A DNA stretch of 64,000 nucleotides. Source: Allobranchiibius huperziae. GTDB taxonomy: Bacteria > Actinomycetota > Actinomycetes > Actinomycetales > Dermatophilaceae. Below the pieces are notes generated by a model that worked only from the letters and a program-made list of their open reading frames with translations, was not told the origin of the DNA and did not search any database. A program made the position numbers and the translations under genes. The stretch covers positions 3,178,929 to 3,242,928 of the forward strand of contig NZ_JACCFW010000001.1 of assembly GCF_013410455.1 (NCBI RefSeq), written 5' to 3'. How positions within the stretch are numbered: the first letter of the stretch is position 1; each line of letters begins with the position of its first letter. Positions 44,447 to 53,129 of the stretch are shown in pieces.

Positions 44447-44483
44447 AGAACGGAGGGGTACGCACGGCGTACCCCTCCGTTCT
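44447..44483. terminator. Strong bidirectional hairpin after the YceI gene
   Basis: Two perfect 17-bp arms (44447-44463 and 44467-44483) flank a 3-nt loop ACG. The stem contains CGGAGGGGTAC. It lies 20 bp after the YceI stop and 30 bp before the convergent PPOX stop, serving both. Confidence 0.85.
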
Positions 44484-44512
44484 GCACACTCCGCGGAATC
44501 GTGGGGGCCGGA

Positions 44513-45136
44513 TCAGTAGAGCCCGGAGCTGTACCCGGCGACCTGCTCGCTCTCGGTCTCCCGGATGAACTCATCGAGGGAGCGGGACGCACGACTCGAC
44601 CCCGGCCCGTCGACGGCTTCCGGCGCCCAGCCGTCCGGATGCCAGATACCCGAGCGCACCAGCGACTTCGCGCAGTGTCCGAAGACCTCCTCGACCTGCA
44701 CGACGGCAGCCAGCACCGGCCGGCTGCCGCGCACCGTCAACCGGTCGAACCACGGTGCGTCGCTGACGAGCTGCGCGCGACCGTTGACCCGCAACGTGTC
44801 GCTGCGCCCCGGGACCAGGAAGATCATCCCTACGTGCGGGTTGGCGAGGATGTTGTGATAGCCGTCCACTCTTCTGTTTCCTGGGCGTTCAGCGATGGCG
44901 ACGGTGCGCCGGTCGATCACGTGGACCAGCGAGCCGGCCGGATCACCCTTCGGCGAGGCGTCGCACCGACCGTCGGCATCGCTGGTCGCGAGCACACAGA
45001 ACGGCGATGCCGCCAGCCATCGCAGGTCGGCGTCGGTCAACTCCGTGCGCACCTTGTGACGCGTGCGCTCCGAGGGTCGGCCGATGAGAGCCTCGAGCGC
45101 ATCGGGAGTGGCTACTCGCGCAGACAGCGGATCCAT
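44513..45136 (-). CDS. PPOX-class FMN-binding protein (pyridoxamine 5'-phosphate oxidase-like)
   Basis: 207 residues from ATG 45136. Flavin-reductase-like split barrel: PFCVLATSDADGRCDASPKGDP, VAIAERPGNRRVDGYHNILANPHVGMIFLVPG and TLRVNGRAQLV. This matches the MSMEG_1061/DR2398-type PPOX subfamily. Those proteins use FMN or F420, and the reaction here is unknown. Confidence 0.8.
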   Translation of the reverse strand: MDPLSARVATPDALEALIGRPSERTRHKVRTELTDADLRWLAASPFCVLATSDADGRCDASPKGDPAGSLVHVIDRRTVAIAERPGNRRVDGYHNILANPHVGMIFLVPGRSDTLRVNGRAQLVSDAPWFDRLTVRGSRPVLAAVVQVEEVFGHCAKSLVRSGIWHPDGWAPEAVDGPGSSRASRSLDEFIRETESEQVAGYSSGLY

Positions 45137-45171
45137 CCGCCGATTATCGCGCCCCGCGCGCGACCGCACCA

Positions 45172-45231
45172 TGACGGCGTTCGCGTTCGTCGACGGCGTT
45201 CGAACACCGTCGACCGTCGCGAACGCCGTCA
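45172..45231 (-). terminator. Nested palindrome between the TPR and PPOX genes
   Basis: Outer 14-bp arms TGACGGCGTTCGCG (45172-45185) and CGCGAACGCCGTCA (45218-45231) are exact. Inside, 45191-45212 is a 22-bp palindrome with one mismatch pair. It starts 5 bp beyond the stop of the leftward TPR gene and ends that transcript. Confidence 0.65.
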
Positions 45232-45236
45232 GCGCG

Positions 45237-45575
45237 TCACGCGTCGACACCCCAGATCTTCGCCATCTCCAGGAAGTTGCGGGCCTCGGCGTGCCGCGAC
45301 TGGCGCTGCAGCGTGCGCCCGAGCAGCAGCGCGGCGTACCCCTCGGTGGGGGCGACGGCGAGCACGGCGCGCGCCTCACGTTCGGCGTTGGCCAGCTGCG
45401 CGGAGTGGAAGTAGGACCGGGCCAGCAGCAGGCGCGCGTCCGTCGTGCCGTGCGTCACGTCCGAGTGGTCGAGCAGCTTCTCCAGCACCAGGGCGGCCTC
45501 GGCGTAGTCCTTCTGCTCGTAGAGACTCTCGGCGTACTGCAGCTGGGAGTAGTCGGGACTGTGCATCTGGGACAT
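45237..45575 (-). CDS. TPR-repeat protein
   Basis: 112 residues from ATG 45575, with AGGAGG 8 nt upstream. Two to three tetratricopeptide-like helical pairs: QYAESLYEQKDYAEAALVLEKLL, DARLLLARSYFHSAQLANAEREARAVL and AALLLGRTLQRQSRHAEARNFLEMA. Probably a small protein-interaction module. Partner unknown. Confidence 0.75.
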   Translation of the reverse strand: MSQMHSPDYSQLQYAESLYEQKDYAEAALVLEKLLDHSDVTHGTTDARLLLARSYFHSAQLANAEREARAVLAVAPTEGYAALLLGRTLQRQSRHAEARNFLEMAKIWGVDA

Positions 45576-45621
45576 CGGTGGCCTCCTGCCTCGATTGTGC
45601 AACGCGGACGCGCCGGCGTGC

Positions 45622-46143
45622 TCACCCCCGCTGCGGTTCGACGCGCGGGGCGGCGGCATCGGCCACCCGCACCACGGCCACGTCCTGACCCTCCACAACG
45701 ATCGTGGCCTCGATCTTCATCCCACTGCGCAGCGATCGGGCGATGAAGCATTCGCGATGGGCGATCTCGACGAGGCGCTGCAGCTGATCGGTCCTGCTGC
45801 CGGCGGCGAGTTCGATGCGGGGCCGCAGTTGGATCAGCTCCACCCACGCCGGGCCGTCGCCCTGTGTCATCAACCCGGCCGCGTCGTCGTCGTACGCGAG
45901 GACGTCGAGCCGCGCGCGGGCGGCCACGGCGAGGAAGGACAGCAGCTGACAGCTGCTGGCCGCCATCACGAGCAACTGCTCGGGGTTGCGGGAGGCCGGA
46001 TCGCCGCCGAAGTGGGGGTCGCTGCTCATCCGCAGCGACTCGCCCGCGACCACGACCTCGTGCTCGCGCGGGTAGCGGTCGTACCCGACCCCGGTCGACC
46101 CCGACCAGCGGAGGCGCGCGGCGTACCGGTGCTCGATCACCAT
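45622..46143 (-). CDS. OsmC-family peroxidase-like protein
   Basis: 173 residues. The two redox Cys of the family are present: SSCQLLSFLAVAA and HRECFIARSLRSG. N-terminal barrel segment ARLRWSGSTGVGYDRYPREHEV fits. OsmC/Ohr enzymes reduce organic hydroperoxides with dithiols. The spacing fits the OsmC-like branch. Weakly conserved residues prevent deciding between Ohr and OsmC. The MarR gene upstream is of a type that often senses oxidants. Confidence 0.8.
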   Translation of the reverse strand: MVIEHRYAARLRWSGSTGVGYDRYPREHEVVVAGESLRMSSDPHFGGDPASRNPEQLLVMAASSCQLLSFLAVAARARLDVLAYDDDAAGLMTQGDGPAWVELIQLRPRIELAAGSRTDQLQRLVEIAHRECFIARSLRSGMKIEATIVVEGQDVAVVRVADAAAPRVEPQRG

Positions 46144-46181
46144 CGCCCCAGGTTAGGTGCGCCACGCGGGCGAGCGATGCC

Positions 46182-46712
46182 CTAGGCCGTCGGCTGGGCC
46201 CGCTCGTGGGTGGGTTCGACCTCGATCGGCAGCGGCTCGGTGGCGGAGTCCGGATCGATGCGCGCCAGGATCCGGCCGAGCGAGGCGTGCAGTGCCTGCA
46301 CATCGCCGGGCTCGAGCGGGTCGAAGACGGCGGCGCGCACCGTCTGCACGTGCAGCGGGGCCGCGCTGATCGTCAGGTCCAGACCGGCATCCGTGAGCCG
46401 GACCAGCGTCCCCCGCCCGTCGTCCGGGTCGGGCAGTCGAGCGAGCAGCCCACGCTGCTCCAGCCGGCGTACGACGTTGGACAGTCGGGTCGCGGAGGAG
46501 TTGACGACCCGCGCGAGATCGCTGGCCCGCAGGGTGCGGGACCGGCGCTCGGACAGCATGGCCAGCACCATGTACTCGAAGTAGCTGACGCCGGCATCGC
46601 GGCCGAGCTGGGCGTCGAGCACGGTGGGGAGTTTCACCACGATGCGCACGATGTTGAGCCACGCCGCGCGCTCCTCATCGTCCAACCAGCGGATGTCCTC
46701 GTCAGGTGCCAT
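46182..46712 (-). CDS. MarR-family regulator, divergent from the extradiol dioxygenase
   Basis: 176 residues. HTH LRASDLARVVNSSATRLSNVVRRLEQRGLL with wing ARLPDPDDGRGTLVRLTDAG. N-terminal IRWLDDEERAAWLNIVRIV resembles the MarR at 43291-43779, so the two may be paralogues. Shares the 49-bp intergenic region and palindrome 46730-46741 with the divergent dioxygenase gene, which it likely represses. Confidence 0.85.
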   Translation of the reverse strand: MAPDEDIRWLDDEERAAWLNIVRIVVKLPTVLDAQLGRDAGVSYFEYMVLAMLSERRSRTLRASDLARVVNSSATRLSNVVRRLEQRGLLARLPDPDDGRGTLVRLTDAGLDLTISAAPLHVQTVRAAVFDPLEPGDVQALHASLGRILARIDPDSATEPLPIEVEPTHERAQPTA

Positions 46713-46729
46713 CCCTCTATGGTATTTTA

Positions 46730-46741
46730 TTCAAGCTTGAA
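46730..46741. promoter_or_regulatory. Palindromic MarR operator
   Basis: TTCAAGCTTGAA is a perfect 12-bp palindrome in a markedly AT-rich stretch (46724-46750), 17 bp before the marR ATG and 20 bp before the dioxygenase GTG. TTGAA half-sites are typical of MarR/HosA-type operators. Confidence 0.72.
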
Positions 46742-46761
46742 CTTTATCAATCGGAGGATCT

Positions 46762-47634
46762 GTGGACGCCCCTGACCTTCCCGGCGCGGCATTCGACCGA
46801 TTCCTGGTCTCCACCGCCCCTCGCAGCCGGGACCGCCGGCCCTGGACGACGGCGGACGGAGCGATGCCCGCGCTCTACCTCAGCCATGGCGCGCCCCCTC
46901 TCTTCGACAACGCGCGATGGATCGACCAGCTCTTCGCCTGGGCGCAGGCGCTGCCGACCCCACGCGCCATCCTCATCGTGAGCGCGCACTGGGAGTCCGC
47001 CCCGCTCACCATCTCGGCCAGCGCGGCCGACACCCCGCTGGTCTACGACTTCGGCGGTTTCGCGCAGCGGTTCTTCCAGATGACCTACGCGACGCCGGAC
47101 GCGAGCGAACTGGGCGCGAAGGTCGCGTCGCTGATGCCCGACACCGAGCCGGTGCACCAGGACACCCGCCGCGGCCTGGACCACGGGGCATGGGTGCCGT
47201 TGAAGGTGATGTACCCCGACGGCGACGTCCCCGTCTTGCAGATGTCGATGCCGACGCACGACCCTCAGCGGCTGATGGATCTGGGCGCGCGCCTGCGCCC
47301 GCTGCGCGAGGAGGGCGTGCTCGTCATCGGATCCGGGTTCATGACGCACGGCCTGCCCTACCTGACCCGCGAGGCGTTCTTCGACAACCAGGTGCCGAGC
47401 TGGTCGCGAGACTTCGACGAGTGGGCCGCCGACGCGCTGGCACACGGCGACGTGGACCTGCTCTCGGCGTACCGCGACCGGGCGCCCGGCCTGCGGTTCG
47501 CCCACCCCACGGTCGAGCACTACACCCCGCTCTTCGTCACTCTCGGCGCCGCGACCGCAGCCGACGCACCTGTGCAGACCACGATCGAGGGCTACGAGTT
47601 CGGCCTCTCGAAGCGCTCGTTCCAGGTCGCCTGA
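46762..47634 (+). CDS. LigB-type extradiol dioxygenase (4,5-DOPA dioxygenase-like, YgiD family)
   Basis: 290 residues. Conserved blocks: ALYLSHGAPP, IVSAHWE, GLDHGAWVPLKVMYP and GSGFMTHGL, with the metal-binding His residues in SHG, AHW and HPTVEHY. Plant-DODA/YgiD proteins cleave catecholic rings, though many bacterial members have unknown substrates. GTG 46762 follows GGAGG with 6-nt spacing. An ATG at 46864 would give the shorter YgiD-like length. The MarR pairing suggests response to aromatic or quinone stress. Confidence 0.82.
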   Translation: MDAPDLPGAAFDRFLVSTAPRSRDRRPWTTADGAMPALYLSHGAPPLFDNARWIDQLFAWAQALPTPRAILIVSAHWESAPLTISASAADTPLVYDFGGFAQRFFQMTYATPDASELGAKVASLMPDTEPVHQDTRRGLDHGAWVPLKVMYPDGDVPVLQMSMPTHDPQRLMDLGARLRPLREEGVLVIGSGFMTHGLPYLTREAFFDNQVPSWSRDFDEWAADALAHGDVDLLSAYRDRAPGLRFAHPTVEHYTPLFVTLGAATAADAPVQTTIEGYEFGLSKRSFQVA

Positions 47635-47655
47635 CCCGCCCGACGAACGTGCGGC

Positions 47656-49194
47656 TCAGGCGCCCTTGATCCGGGCGAGCAGCGCGTCGCCGACCGGCAC
47701 ACCGAGACCGGTGCAGGCGTCCCAGCCGCGCTTGGCCTGGTAGGCGCCGTTCTTGCCGCTGGTGATGTCTCTGAAGCCCTCCGGCACGACGCCCGCGACC
47801 GCACCGGTGTAGAGCGTGGTGTGGACGTCGGTGAAGCGGCGTCCGGTCGCTTGCACCAGGCGTGCCGTGAGCGCTGCCCAGAGCGGTGCGACAGCACTCG
47901 TGCCACCGATCACGGTGTCGGTGCCGTCGATCCGCACCTGGTAGCCCGTGGCCGGGTCGGCGACGCCGGCGACATCGGGTACGCCGCGTCCGGCACCCCC
48001 GCCCTTGCGAGCCGGAACGCCCACGTTCGCCTGGTACGCCGGCACCGGGAACGCGTCCGAGACACCGCCACCGGTGGCGCCACGTCCTGCCCCGTTGTTC
48101 CACACCGTCTCCGAACTGACCGTGGTGTCGGTCGCCTGCAGCGACGTGCCCCCGCAGGACAGGGCGTTCGGACTGGAGCTCGGGAAGTCACAGTGCACCC
48201 CCACCCCGCTGTCGGAGGATCCGCTGTCACCCGCGGCCGTGGTGACGACCACTCCGAGCGCCCCCGCGTCGGCGAAGGCGGCGTCCATGGCCGTCCTCGC
48301 CTGCGCGGTCCACTGATCCTCGCTCTGACCCCAGCTGATGCTGACCGCCGCGGGCGCGGGTGACGCGTGCACGGCCTCCGTGACGGCGTCGAGGAAGCCG
48401 GCGTCGGTGTTGGGGGCGAAGTAGACCCTGATCTGCGATTTCGGTGCCAGCGCGCCGACGACCTCGATGTCGAGCAGCACCTCGCCGTCCGGCCCGTTGG
48501 CGTCGCCGGTCGGTGCGTTCTCGGCCCCGTCGACCCCCACCGCGGTCACCGCGGGTGAGCCGACCCCGAGCTTGGTGAAGTAGGCGTCGAGGTCGTCCTG
48601 CTGGTAGCCGCCGCCCAACTCGATGATGGCGACCACCTGATCGGTGCCATCGGTGCCCGCCGGGAAGTGGTAGATCTCCCCGAGCTGGATCGGTGTGTAC
48701 GACGTCGCTGCCGCGCTGGCGTGCACGAACCGCTCGCGCGCCTGGTCACGATCGTCCAGACCCAGCACCGCGATCACCGCTCCGCCGAAGCCCGTCGGCA
48801 CGGACAGCTCACCGGTGCGCATCCGGAACGACCCGCTGTCGCCGCGCGCCTGGGTCAGTTCGACGCCGAAGAGCTTCTTCAGCACCGCGTACGTGCCCCG
48901 CACCATCACACGGCGACCGGCGGGATCCTCCGAGAGCACTTGCGCACCGGCGTCGGTCACGACCGAACGGACGGCCTGCAGATCGGCCGGGTCGGCGCCG
49001 TACCGCTCGCCGAGCTCGGCCGCGTCGATCGGATCGGAGGCATGGCCCGCGGCCGGTAGTTCAGCGCGTCGACGCAGCACCAACGTCACGTCGATCTGCT
49101 GGTCGTCCGGGACCGGACCGGACGTCGTCACCCCTTCGACGGCATCTCGTCCGCTGCCCTGCACCGTCGACCGGTCACCGGATTGGTTCGCCAT
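47656..49194 (-). CDS. Sedolisin (S53) peptidase without signal peptide
   Basis: 512 residues from ATG 49194, which has GGAGG 5 nt upstream (an ATG at 49212 lacks one). Residues 1-150 are a pro-kumamolisin activation domain (ELGERYGADPADLQAVRSVVTDAG). The catalytic Glu/Asp pair is in DGEVLLDIEVVGAL, the oxyanion Asp in TTAAGDSGSSDSG, and the Ser in GGTSAVAPLW. A calcium site is in FRDITSGKNGAY. These endopeptidases work at low pH. No export signal is seen, so export would need another route. Confidence 0.88.
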   Translation of the reverse strand: MANQSGDRSTVQGSGRDAVEGVTTSGPVPDDQQIDVTLVLRRRAELPAAGHASDPIDAAELGERYGADPADLQAVRSVVTDAGAQVLSEDPAGRRVMVRGTYAVLKKLFGVELTQARGDSGSFRMRTGELSVPTGFGGAVIAVLGLDDRDQARERFVHASAAATSYTPIQLGEIYHFPAGTDGTDQVVAIIELGGGYQQDDLDAYFTKLGVGSPAVTAVGVDGAENAPTGDANGPDGEVLLDIEVVGALAPKSQIRVYFAPNTDAGFLDAVTEAVHASPAPAAVSISWGQSEDQWTAQARTAMDAAFADAGALGVVVTTAAGDSGSSDSGVGVHCDFPSSSPNALSCGGTSLQATDTTVSSETVWNNGAGRGATGGGVSDAFPVPAYQANVGVPARKGGGAGRGVPDVAGVADPATGYQVRIDGTDTVIGGTSAVAPLWAALTARLVQATGRRFTDVHTTLYTGAVAGVVPEGFRDITSGKNGAYQAKRGWDACTGLGVPVGDALLARIKGA

Positions 49195-49302
49195 AGCGCC
49201 CTCCACAGTCATGAGATCGAGCTACTCATAGTGCCCCCGATCACCGACAACGGGTGGACGTTTCGTCAGCTTCTACCGGTGTTCACGACCGGTCAGTTCC
49301 GC

Positions 49303-50106
49303 TCAACCGGTGCTGCCGGCGCCGGTGTCGGCGTCAGCGGTCACCTTGGTCGCGACGTGCACCACCACCCCGCGCTCGCGGAAGGCGGCGACGACGGCGC
49401 GATCCGCTCGCCAGTCCGTCACGAGGTGGGTGATCCGGTCGGTGTCCAGCGTCCGGCACATGGTGTCGACGCCCAGCTTCGTGTGGTCGGCGAGTACGAC
49501 GGCCTCGGAGGCGGCGCTCACGATCGCCCGGTCCGAGCTCGCCACCTGCACGTTCGGGGTCGACAGGCCGTGGTCGACGCTCAGACCGTTGCCCGAGAGG
49601 AAGGCCCGGTGCAGACGCAGATCGGCCAGACTGCGCTCCGTCTCGGCGCCCACCAGGGCGAACGTCGAGCCGCGCAACGTCCCGCCGGTGACGATGACCT
49701 CGACCGAGCTTCCGGCCAGCTTCTCTGCAACCAGAAGGGAATTGGTCACCACCGTCAGGTCGCGGAAGCCGGTGAGCTGCTGCGCGAACGCCTGCGTCGT
49801 GCTCCCCGCACCGAGCAGGATCGCGTCGCCCTCCTGCACCAGACCCGCCGCCGCGACGGCGATGGCGACCTTCTCGTCGGCAGCGACCGACGACTTCTGC
49901 AGATAGGACAGCTCGTGGGTCAGACCCCCGGGGAGGACGGCACCGCCGTGGCTGCGGTTGAGCAGGTTCTCCTGCTCCAGGGACCGCAGGTCCCGCCGGA
50001 TGGTGACCTCCGAGGAGCCCGTCGTCTCGACCAGCGCCCGTAGGGAGACCACCCCCCGGGACCGCACGATCTCCAGGATGGCTGCGCGCCGTTCGGCTGC
50101 GATCAC
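49303..50106 (-). CDS. DeoR-family transcriptional regulator
   Basis: 267 residues from GTG 50106. N-terminal HTH EIVRSRGVVSLRALVETTGSSEVTIRRDLRSLEQENLL, then a DeoRC sugar-phosphate sensor domain with ILLGAGSTTQAF and VVTNSLLVAEKL. Divergent from the sugar ABC operon at 50362-55101 and probably its repressor, relieved by a phosphorylated sugar. Confidence 0.87.
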   Translation of the reverse strand: MIAAERRAAILEIVRSRGVVSLRALVETTGSSEVTIRRDLRSLEQENLLNRSHGGAVLPGGLTHELSYLQKSSVAADEKVAIAVAAAGLVQEGDAILLGAGSTTQAFAQQLTGFRDLTVVTNSLLVAEKLAGSSVEVIVTGGTLRGSTFALVGAETERSLADLRLHRAFLSGNGLSVDHGLSTPNVQVASSDRAIVSAASEAVVLADHTKLGVDTMCRTLDTDRITHLVTDWRADRAVVAAFRERGVVVHVATKVTADADTGAGSTG

Positions 50107-50174
50107 TGCCCTTCACCACCTCTCGGACGCTGGATGAGCCGAACGCTACCGGAATTCGGGCGAAAGATGGTTCT

Positions 50175-50190
50175 TGATCGTATTCGATCG
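50175..50190. promoter_or_regulatory. Candidate DeoR operator 1
   Basis: TGATCGTATTCGATCG contains GATCG-N4-CGATC dyad symmetry and matches 12 of 16 positions of a second copy at 50274-50289. It lies about 70 bp upstream of the deoR GTG in the 255-bp divergent promoter region. Confidence 0.4.
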
Positions 50191-50273
50191 CAATGAAAAC
50201 ACCGCTTCTGCCGCCGAGCGACGCCTGTGTAGCGAGCTGAGGCGACATTGTGGCACTGATTCGCATCGTTAGG

Positions 50274-50289
50274 TGATCGTTATTGACCG
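50274..50289. promoter_or_regulatory. Candidate DeoR operator 2
   Basis: TGATCGTTATTGACCG repeats element 1 in the same orientation, 99 bp (about 9.4 helical turns) away, 73 bp upstream of the substrate-binding gene. DeoR proteins often use direct repeats and looping. Nothing else distinct was seen in 50107-50361. Confidence 0.4.
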
Positions 50290-50361
50290 CTCTCGTTCGG
50301 GCGAGTTAGATGAGGCTCACGCCGCGACGTGACGGCGATCACAGTGGAAGAGGTGTGCACG

Positions 50362-51501
50362 ATGGTTCGACTGGATGGACGCGGCCCACGGAATCTGAGG
50401 TCGGCAGGGGTGGCGGCGGTGGCAGCGGCGTTGGTCCTCGGCACCGCCGGCTGCACGAAGAGCAGCAGCTCGGGGAACTCCTCCTCGGCGAGTGGCGGGA
50501 GCAGTAGCAGCGGATCGTCGTCCTCGAGCAGCAACGGAGGTCAGCAGCAGGTCCAGACACAGGCCGGCGGGTCCGGCCCCACCTGCACCTACACCAAGTA
50601 CGGCGCCCCCAAGCTCGACCTGAAGGGCGTGACGGTGGGCTTCTCGCAGTCGGAGTCGACCAGCAACCCCTTCCGGGCGACGGAGACCAAGTCGATCACC
50701 GACGAGGCCAAGACCCTCGGCATCAAGCTGATCCAGCGCAACGCCAACGCCAACGTGTCGCAACAGAACACCGACATCCAGGACATGATCTCCCAGGGCG
50801 CCAAGGTGCTGATCGTGGCGCCGGAGAACTCCGACGGGCTCACCCCGGCGCTCTCGGCGGCCAAGGCCAAGCACATCCCGGTCCTCACCATCGACCGCAC
50901 GGTCAAGGGCACCGCCTGCAGCGACTTCATCGGCTTCATCGGGTCCAACTTCTACAAGCAGGCCCAGATCGCGGCCGACGACCTCGCCGGCGGGATGGGC
51001 GGCAAGGGGCAGGTCGCCGTACTGCAGGGCACCTCGGGCAACAACGTCGCGACCGACCGCACCAACGGCTTCACCAGCCAGATCAAGGCCAAGTACCCGA
51101 ACATCTCGATCGTCGCGTCCCAGACCGCCAACTTCGACCAGGCCACCGGGCAGAAGGTGATGGAGCAGATCCTGCAGAGTCACCCGAAGCTGACCGGGGT
51201 CTACGCCGAGAACGACACGATGGCCCTCGGAGCGATCCAGGCCATCCGTGCCGCGGGCAAGACGCCCGGTAAGGACATCAAGGTCGTCGCGATCGACGGC
51301 ACGCAGCAGTGCGTGCAGGACGTCGCGAACGGCGTGATGGTCGCCGACGTCGAGACCAACCCGCGCTTCGGGCCGCTGGCGTTCGACGCGCTGCAGAAGT
51401 TCTACACCTCGGCCGGCGTCGCGACGAAGGTCATCATCGCCGACCACCACTTCACCAAGGACAACGCGAAGGCCGCGCTCTCCAACGGCGACGTGTACTG
51501 A
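50362..51501 (+). CDS. Sugar ABC transporter substrate-binding lipoprotein (YtfQ-like)
   Basis: 379 residues from ATG 50362, with GAAGAGG upstream. Signal peptide with lipobox LGTAGC, then a Ser/Gly-rich linker of about 40 residues. Periplasmic-binding-protein type 1 domain: GVTVGFSQSES, NDTMALGAIQAIRAAGKTPGKDI and IDGTQQCVQDV. The GFSQ opening and GAIQAI..AG..PGKD..IDG blocks are closest, by eye, to E. coli YtfQ (galactofuranose binding). Anchored outside the membrane, delivers sugar to the permeases encoded at 53126-55101. Confidence 0.85.
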   Translation: MVRLDGRGPRNLRSAGVAAVAAALVLGTAGCTKSSSSGNSSSASGGSSSSGSSSSSSNGGQQQVQTQAGGSGPTCTYTKYGAPKLDLKGVTVGFSQSESTSNPFRATETKSITDEAKTLGIKLIQRNANANVSQQNTDIQDMISQGAKVLIVAPENSDGLTPALSAAKAKHIPVLTIDRTVKGTACSDFIGFIGSNFYKQAQIAADDLAGGMGGKGQVAVLQGTSGNNVATDRTNGFTSQIKAKYPNISIVASQTANFDQATGQKVMEQILQSHPKLTGVYAENDTMALGAIQAIRAAGKTPGKDIKVVAIDGTQQCVQDVANGVMVADVETNPRFGPLAFDALQKFYTSAGVATKVIIADHHFTKDNAKAALSNGDVY

Positions 51502-51572
51502 TCCTCGACCACGGAGGCGATGGGGCGAGGGACCCTGAGGTGCCCCGCCCCATCGCTGCTCGAAAGGCCCTG

Positions 51573-53129
51573 ATGTCCGACTCTTCCGGTGTCGTGCTCC
51601 GCCTGGACGGCGTCAGCAAGTCCTTCCCCGGCGTACGCGCGTTGCGTGACGTCTCCCTCGAACTGCGGGCGGGCGAGGTGCACGCGCTCGTCGGTGAGAA
51701 CGGCGCGGGCAAGTCCACGCTCATCAAGATCTCGACCGGGGTCTACACCGCTGACGAGGGCGAGGTGCGGCTGCTCGACGAGCCCGTCAGCTTCACCGAC
51801 CCGTTGCAGGCCCAGGCGGCCGGCATCTCGACCATCTACCAAGAGGTCAACCTCATCCCGCTGATGAGCGTGGCCCGCAACCTCTACCTCGGCCGCGAAC
51901 CACGCCGCTTCGGCCTGGTCGACACGGCCCGGATGAACCGCGACGCCCGAGCCCGGCTGCGGGAGTTCGGCATCGACGTCAATCCCGCGCGACCGCTGCG
52001 TTCACTGGCGCTCGGCGCCCAGCAGATGGTCGCGATCGCCCGAGCCGTGGAGATCGACGCCCGGGTCGTCATCATGGACGAGCCCACGTCGTCGCTGGAG
52101 AAGCGCGAGGTCGAGACGCTCTTCACCGTCATCCAGCGCCTCGCTGCATCCGGGATCGCGATCCTCTACGTGAGCCACCGGATGGAGGAGCTCTACCGGG
52201 TCTGCGACCGGGTGACCGTCATGCGCGACGGGCAGGTCGTCGGCTCCAGCGCGATGGAGGACATCGACCGGCTGCAGCTGGTCTCGATGATGCTGGGACG
52301 CGACGCGAGCGATCTGCGCCAACACGGCAGCACCGCGTTCGCCGAGGACCGCGACGTCGAGGACGACGTCGTCCTGCACACACAGGGGCTGAACGTGCGC
52401 CACACGCTGGAGGACGTGTCGCTCGACATACGCCGCGGCGAGGTGGTCGGGCTGGGCGGGCTGCTCGGCGCCGGCCGCAGCGAGACCGCCCGGGCGATCG
52501 TCGGCGCCCTGCACGCCGAGTCCGGAGAGGTCGCCGTCAACGGCAAGCGCCTCCGGCGTCGTTCGCCCGCCGCCGCGATCCGCGCGGGTATCGCGCTGCT
52601 GCCCGAGGACCGCAAACTCGACGGCATCGTGCCCGGCCTGTCGGTGCGGGAGAACATCGTGCTCGCAGCCCTGCCGCGGCTGTCCCGGTTGGGACTGGTG
52701 CAGCGCTCCAAACAGGATGAGATCGTCTCGTTCTTCATCGACCGGCTACAGATCAAGGTCTCCAGTCCCTCCCAACGGGTCTCGGACCTGTCCGGCGGCA
52801 ACCAGCAGAAGGTGCTGCTCGCCCGCTGGCTGTGCCTGCACCCCAAGGCCCTGCTCCTGGACGAGCCGACCCGCGGGATCGACGTCGGTGCCAAGGCCGA
52901 GGTGCAGGGGCTCATCGAGGAGCTCGCCCAGGACGGCCTCGCGGTGCTGCTCATCTCCTCCGACCTGGAGGAGCTGATCGAAGGCTCGGACCGCATCGTG
53001 GTGCTGCGCGAGGGCAAGGTCGTGGACAACCTGAGCGGTGACGCCGTCACCGACGACAACCTCATGCAGGCGCTGGCCGCCGACCCCTCCATCTCCGACG
53101 ACGTGCAACCGGCGAAGGACCCCTCATGA
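51573..53129 (+). CDS. Sugar ABC transporter ATP-binding protein (YtfR/RbsA-like)
   Basis: 518 residues with two nucleotide-binding domains. Domain 1: Walker A GENGAGKST, Walker B VVIMDEPTSSLEKRE. Domain 2: degenerate Walker A GLLGAGRSE, signature LSGGNQQKV, Walker B LLLDEPTRGIDVG. Degenerate second Walker A is usual for carbohydrate-importer ATPases. Its stop overlaps the permease ATG (53126-53129). Confidence 0.92.
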   Translation: MSDSSGVVLRLDGVSKSFPGVRALRDVSLELRAGEVHALVGENGAGKSTLIKISTGVYTADEGEVRLLDEPVSFTDPLQAQAAGISTIYQEVNLIPLMSVARNLYLGREPRRFGLVDTARMNRDARARLREFGIDVNPARPLRSLALGAQQMVAIARAVEIDARVVIMDEPTSSLEKREVETLFTVIQRLAASGIAILYVSHRMEELYRVCDRVTVMRDGQVVGSSAMEDIDRLQLVSMMLGRDASDLRQHGSTAFAEDRDVEDDVVLHTQGLNVRHTLEDVSLDIRRGEVVGLGGLLGAGRSETARAIVGALHAESGEVAVNGKRLRRRSPAAAIRAGIALLPEDRKLDGIVPGLSVRENIVLAALPRLSRLGLVQRSKQDEIVSFFIDRLQIKVSSPSQRVSDLSGGNQQKVLLARWLCLHPKALLLDEPTRGIDVGAKAEVQGLIEELAQDGLAVLLISSDLEELIEGSDRIVVLREGKVVDNLSGDAVTDDNLMQALAADPSISDDVQPAKDPS

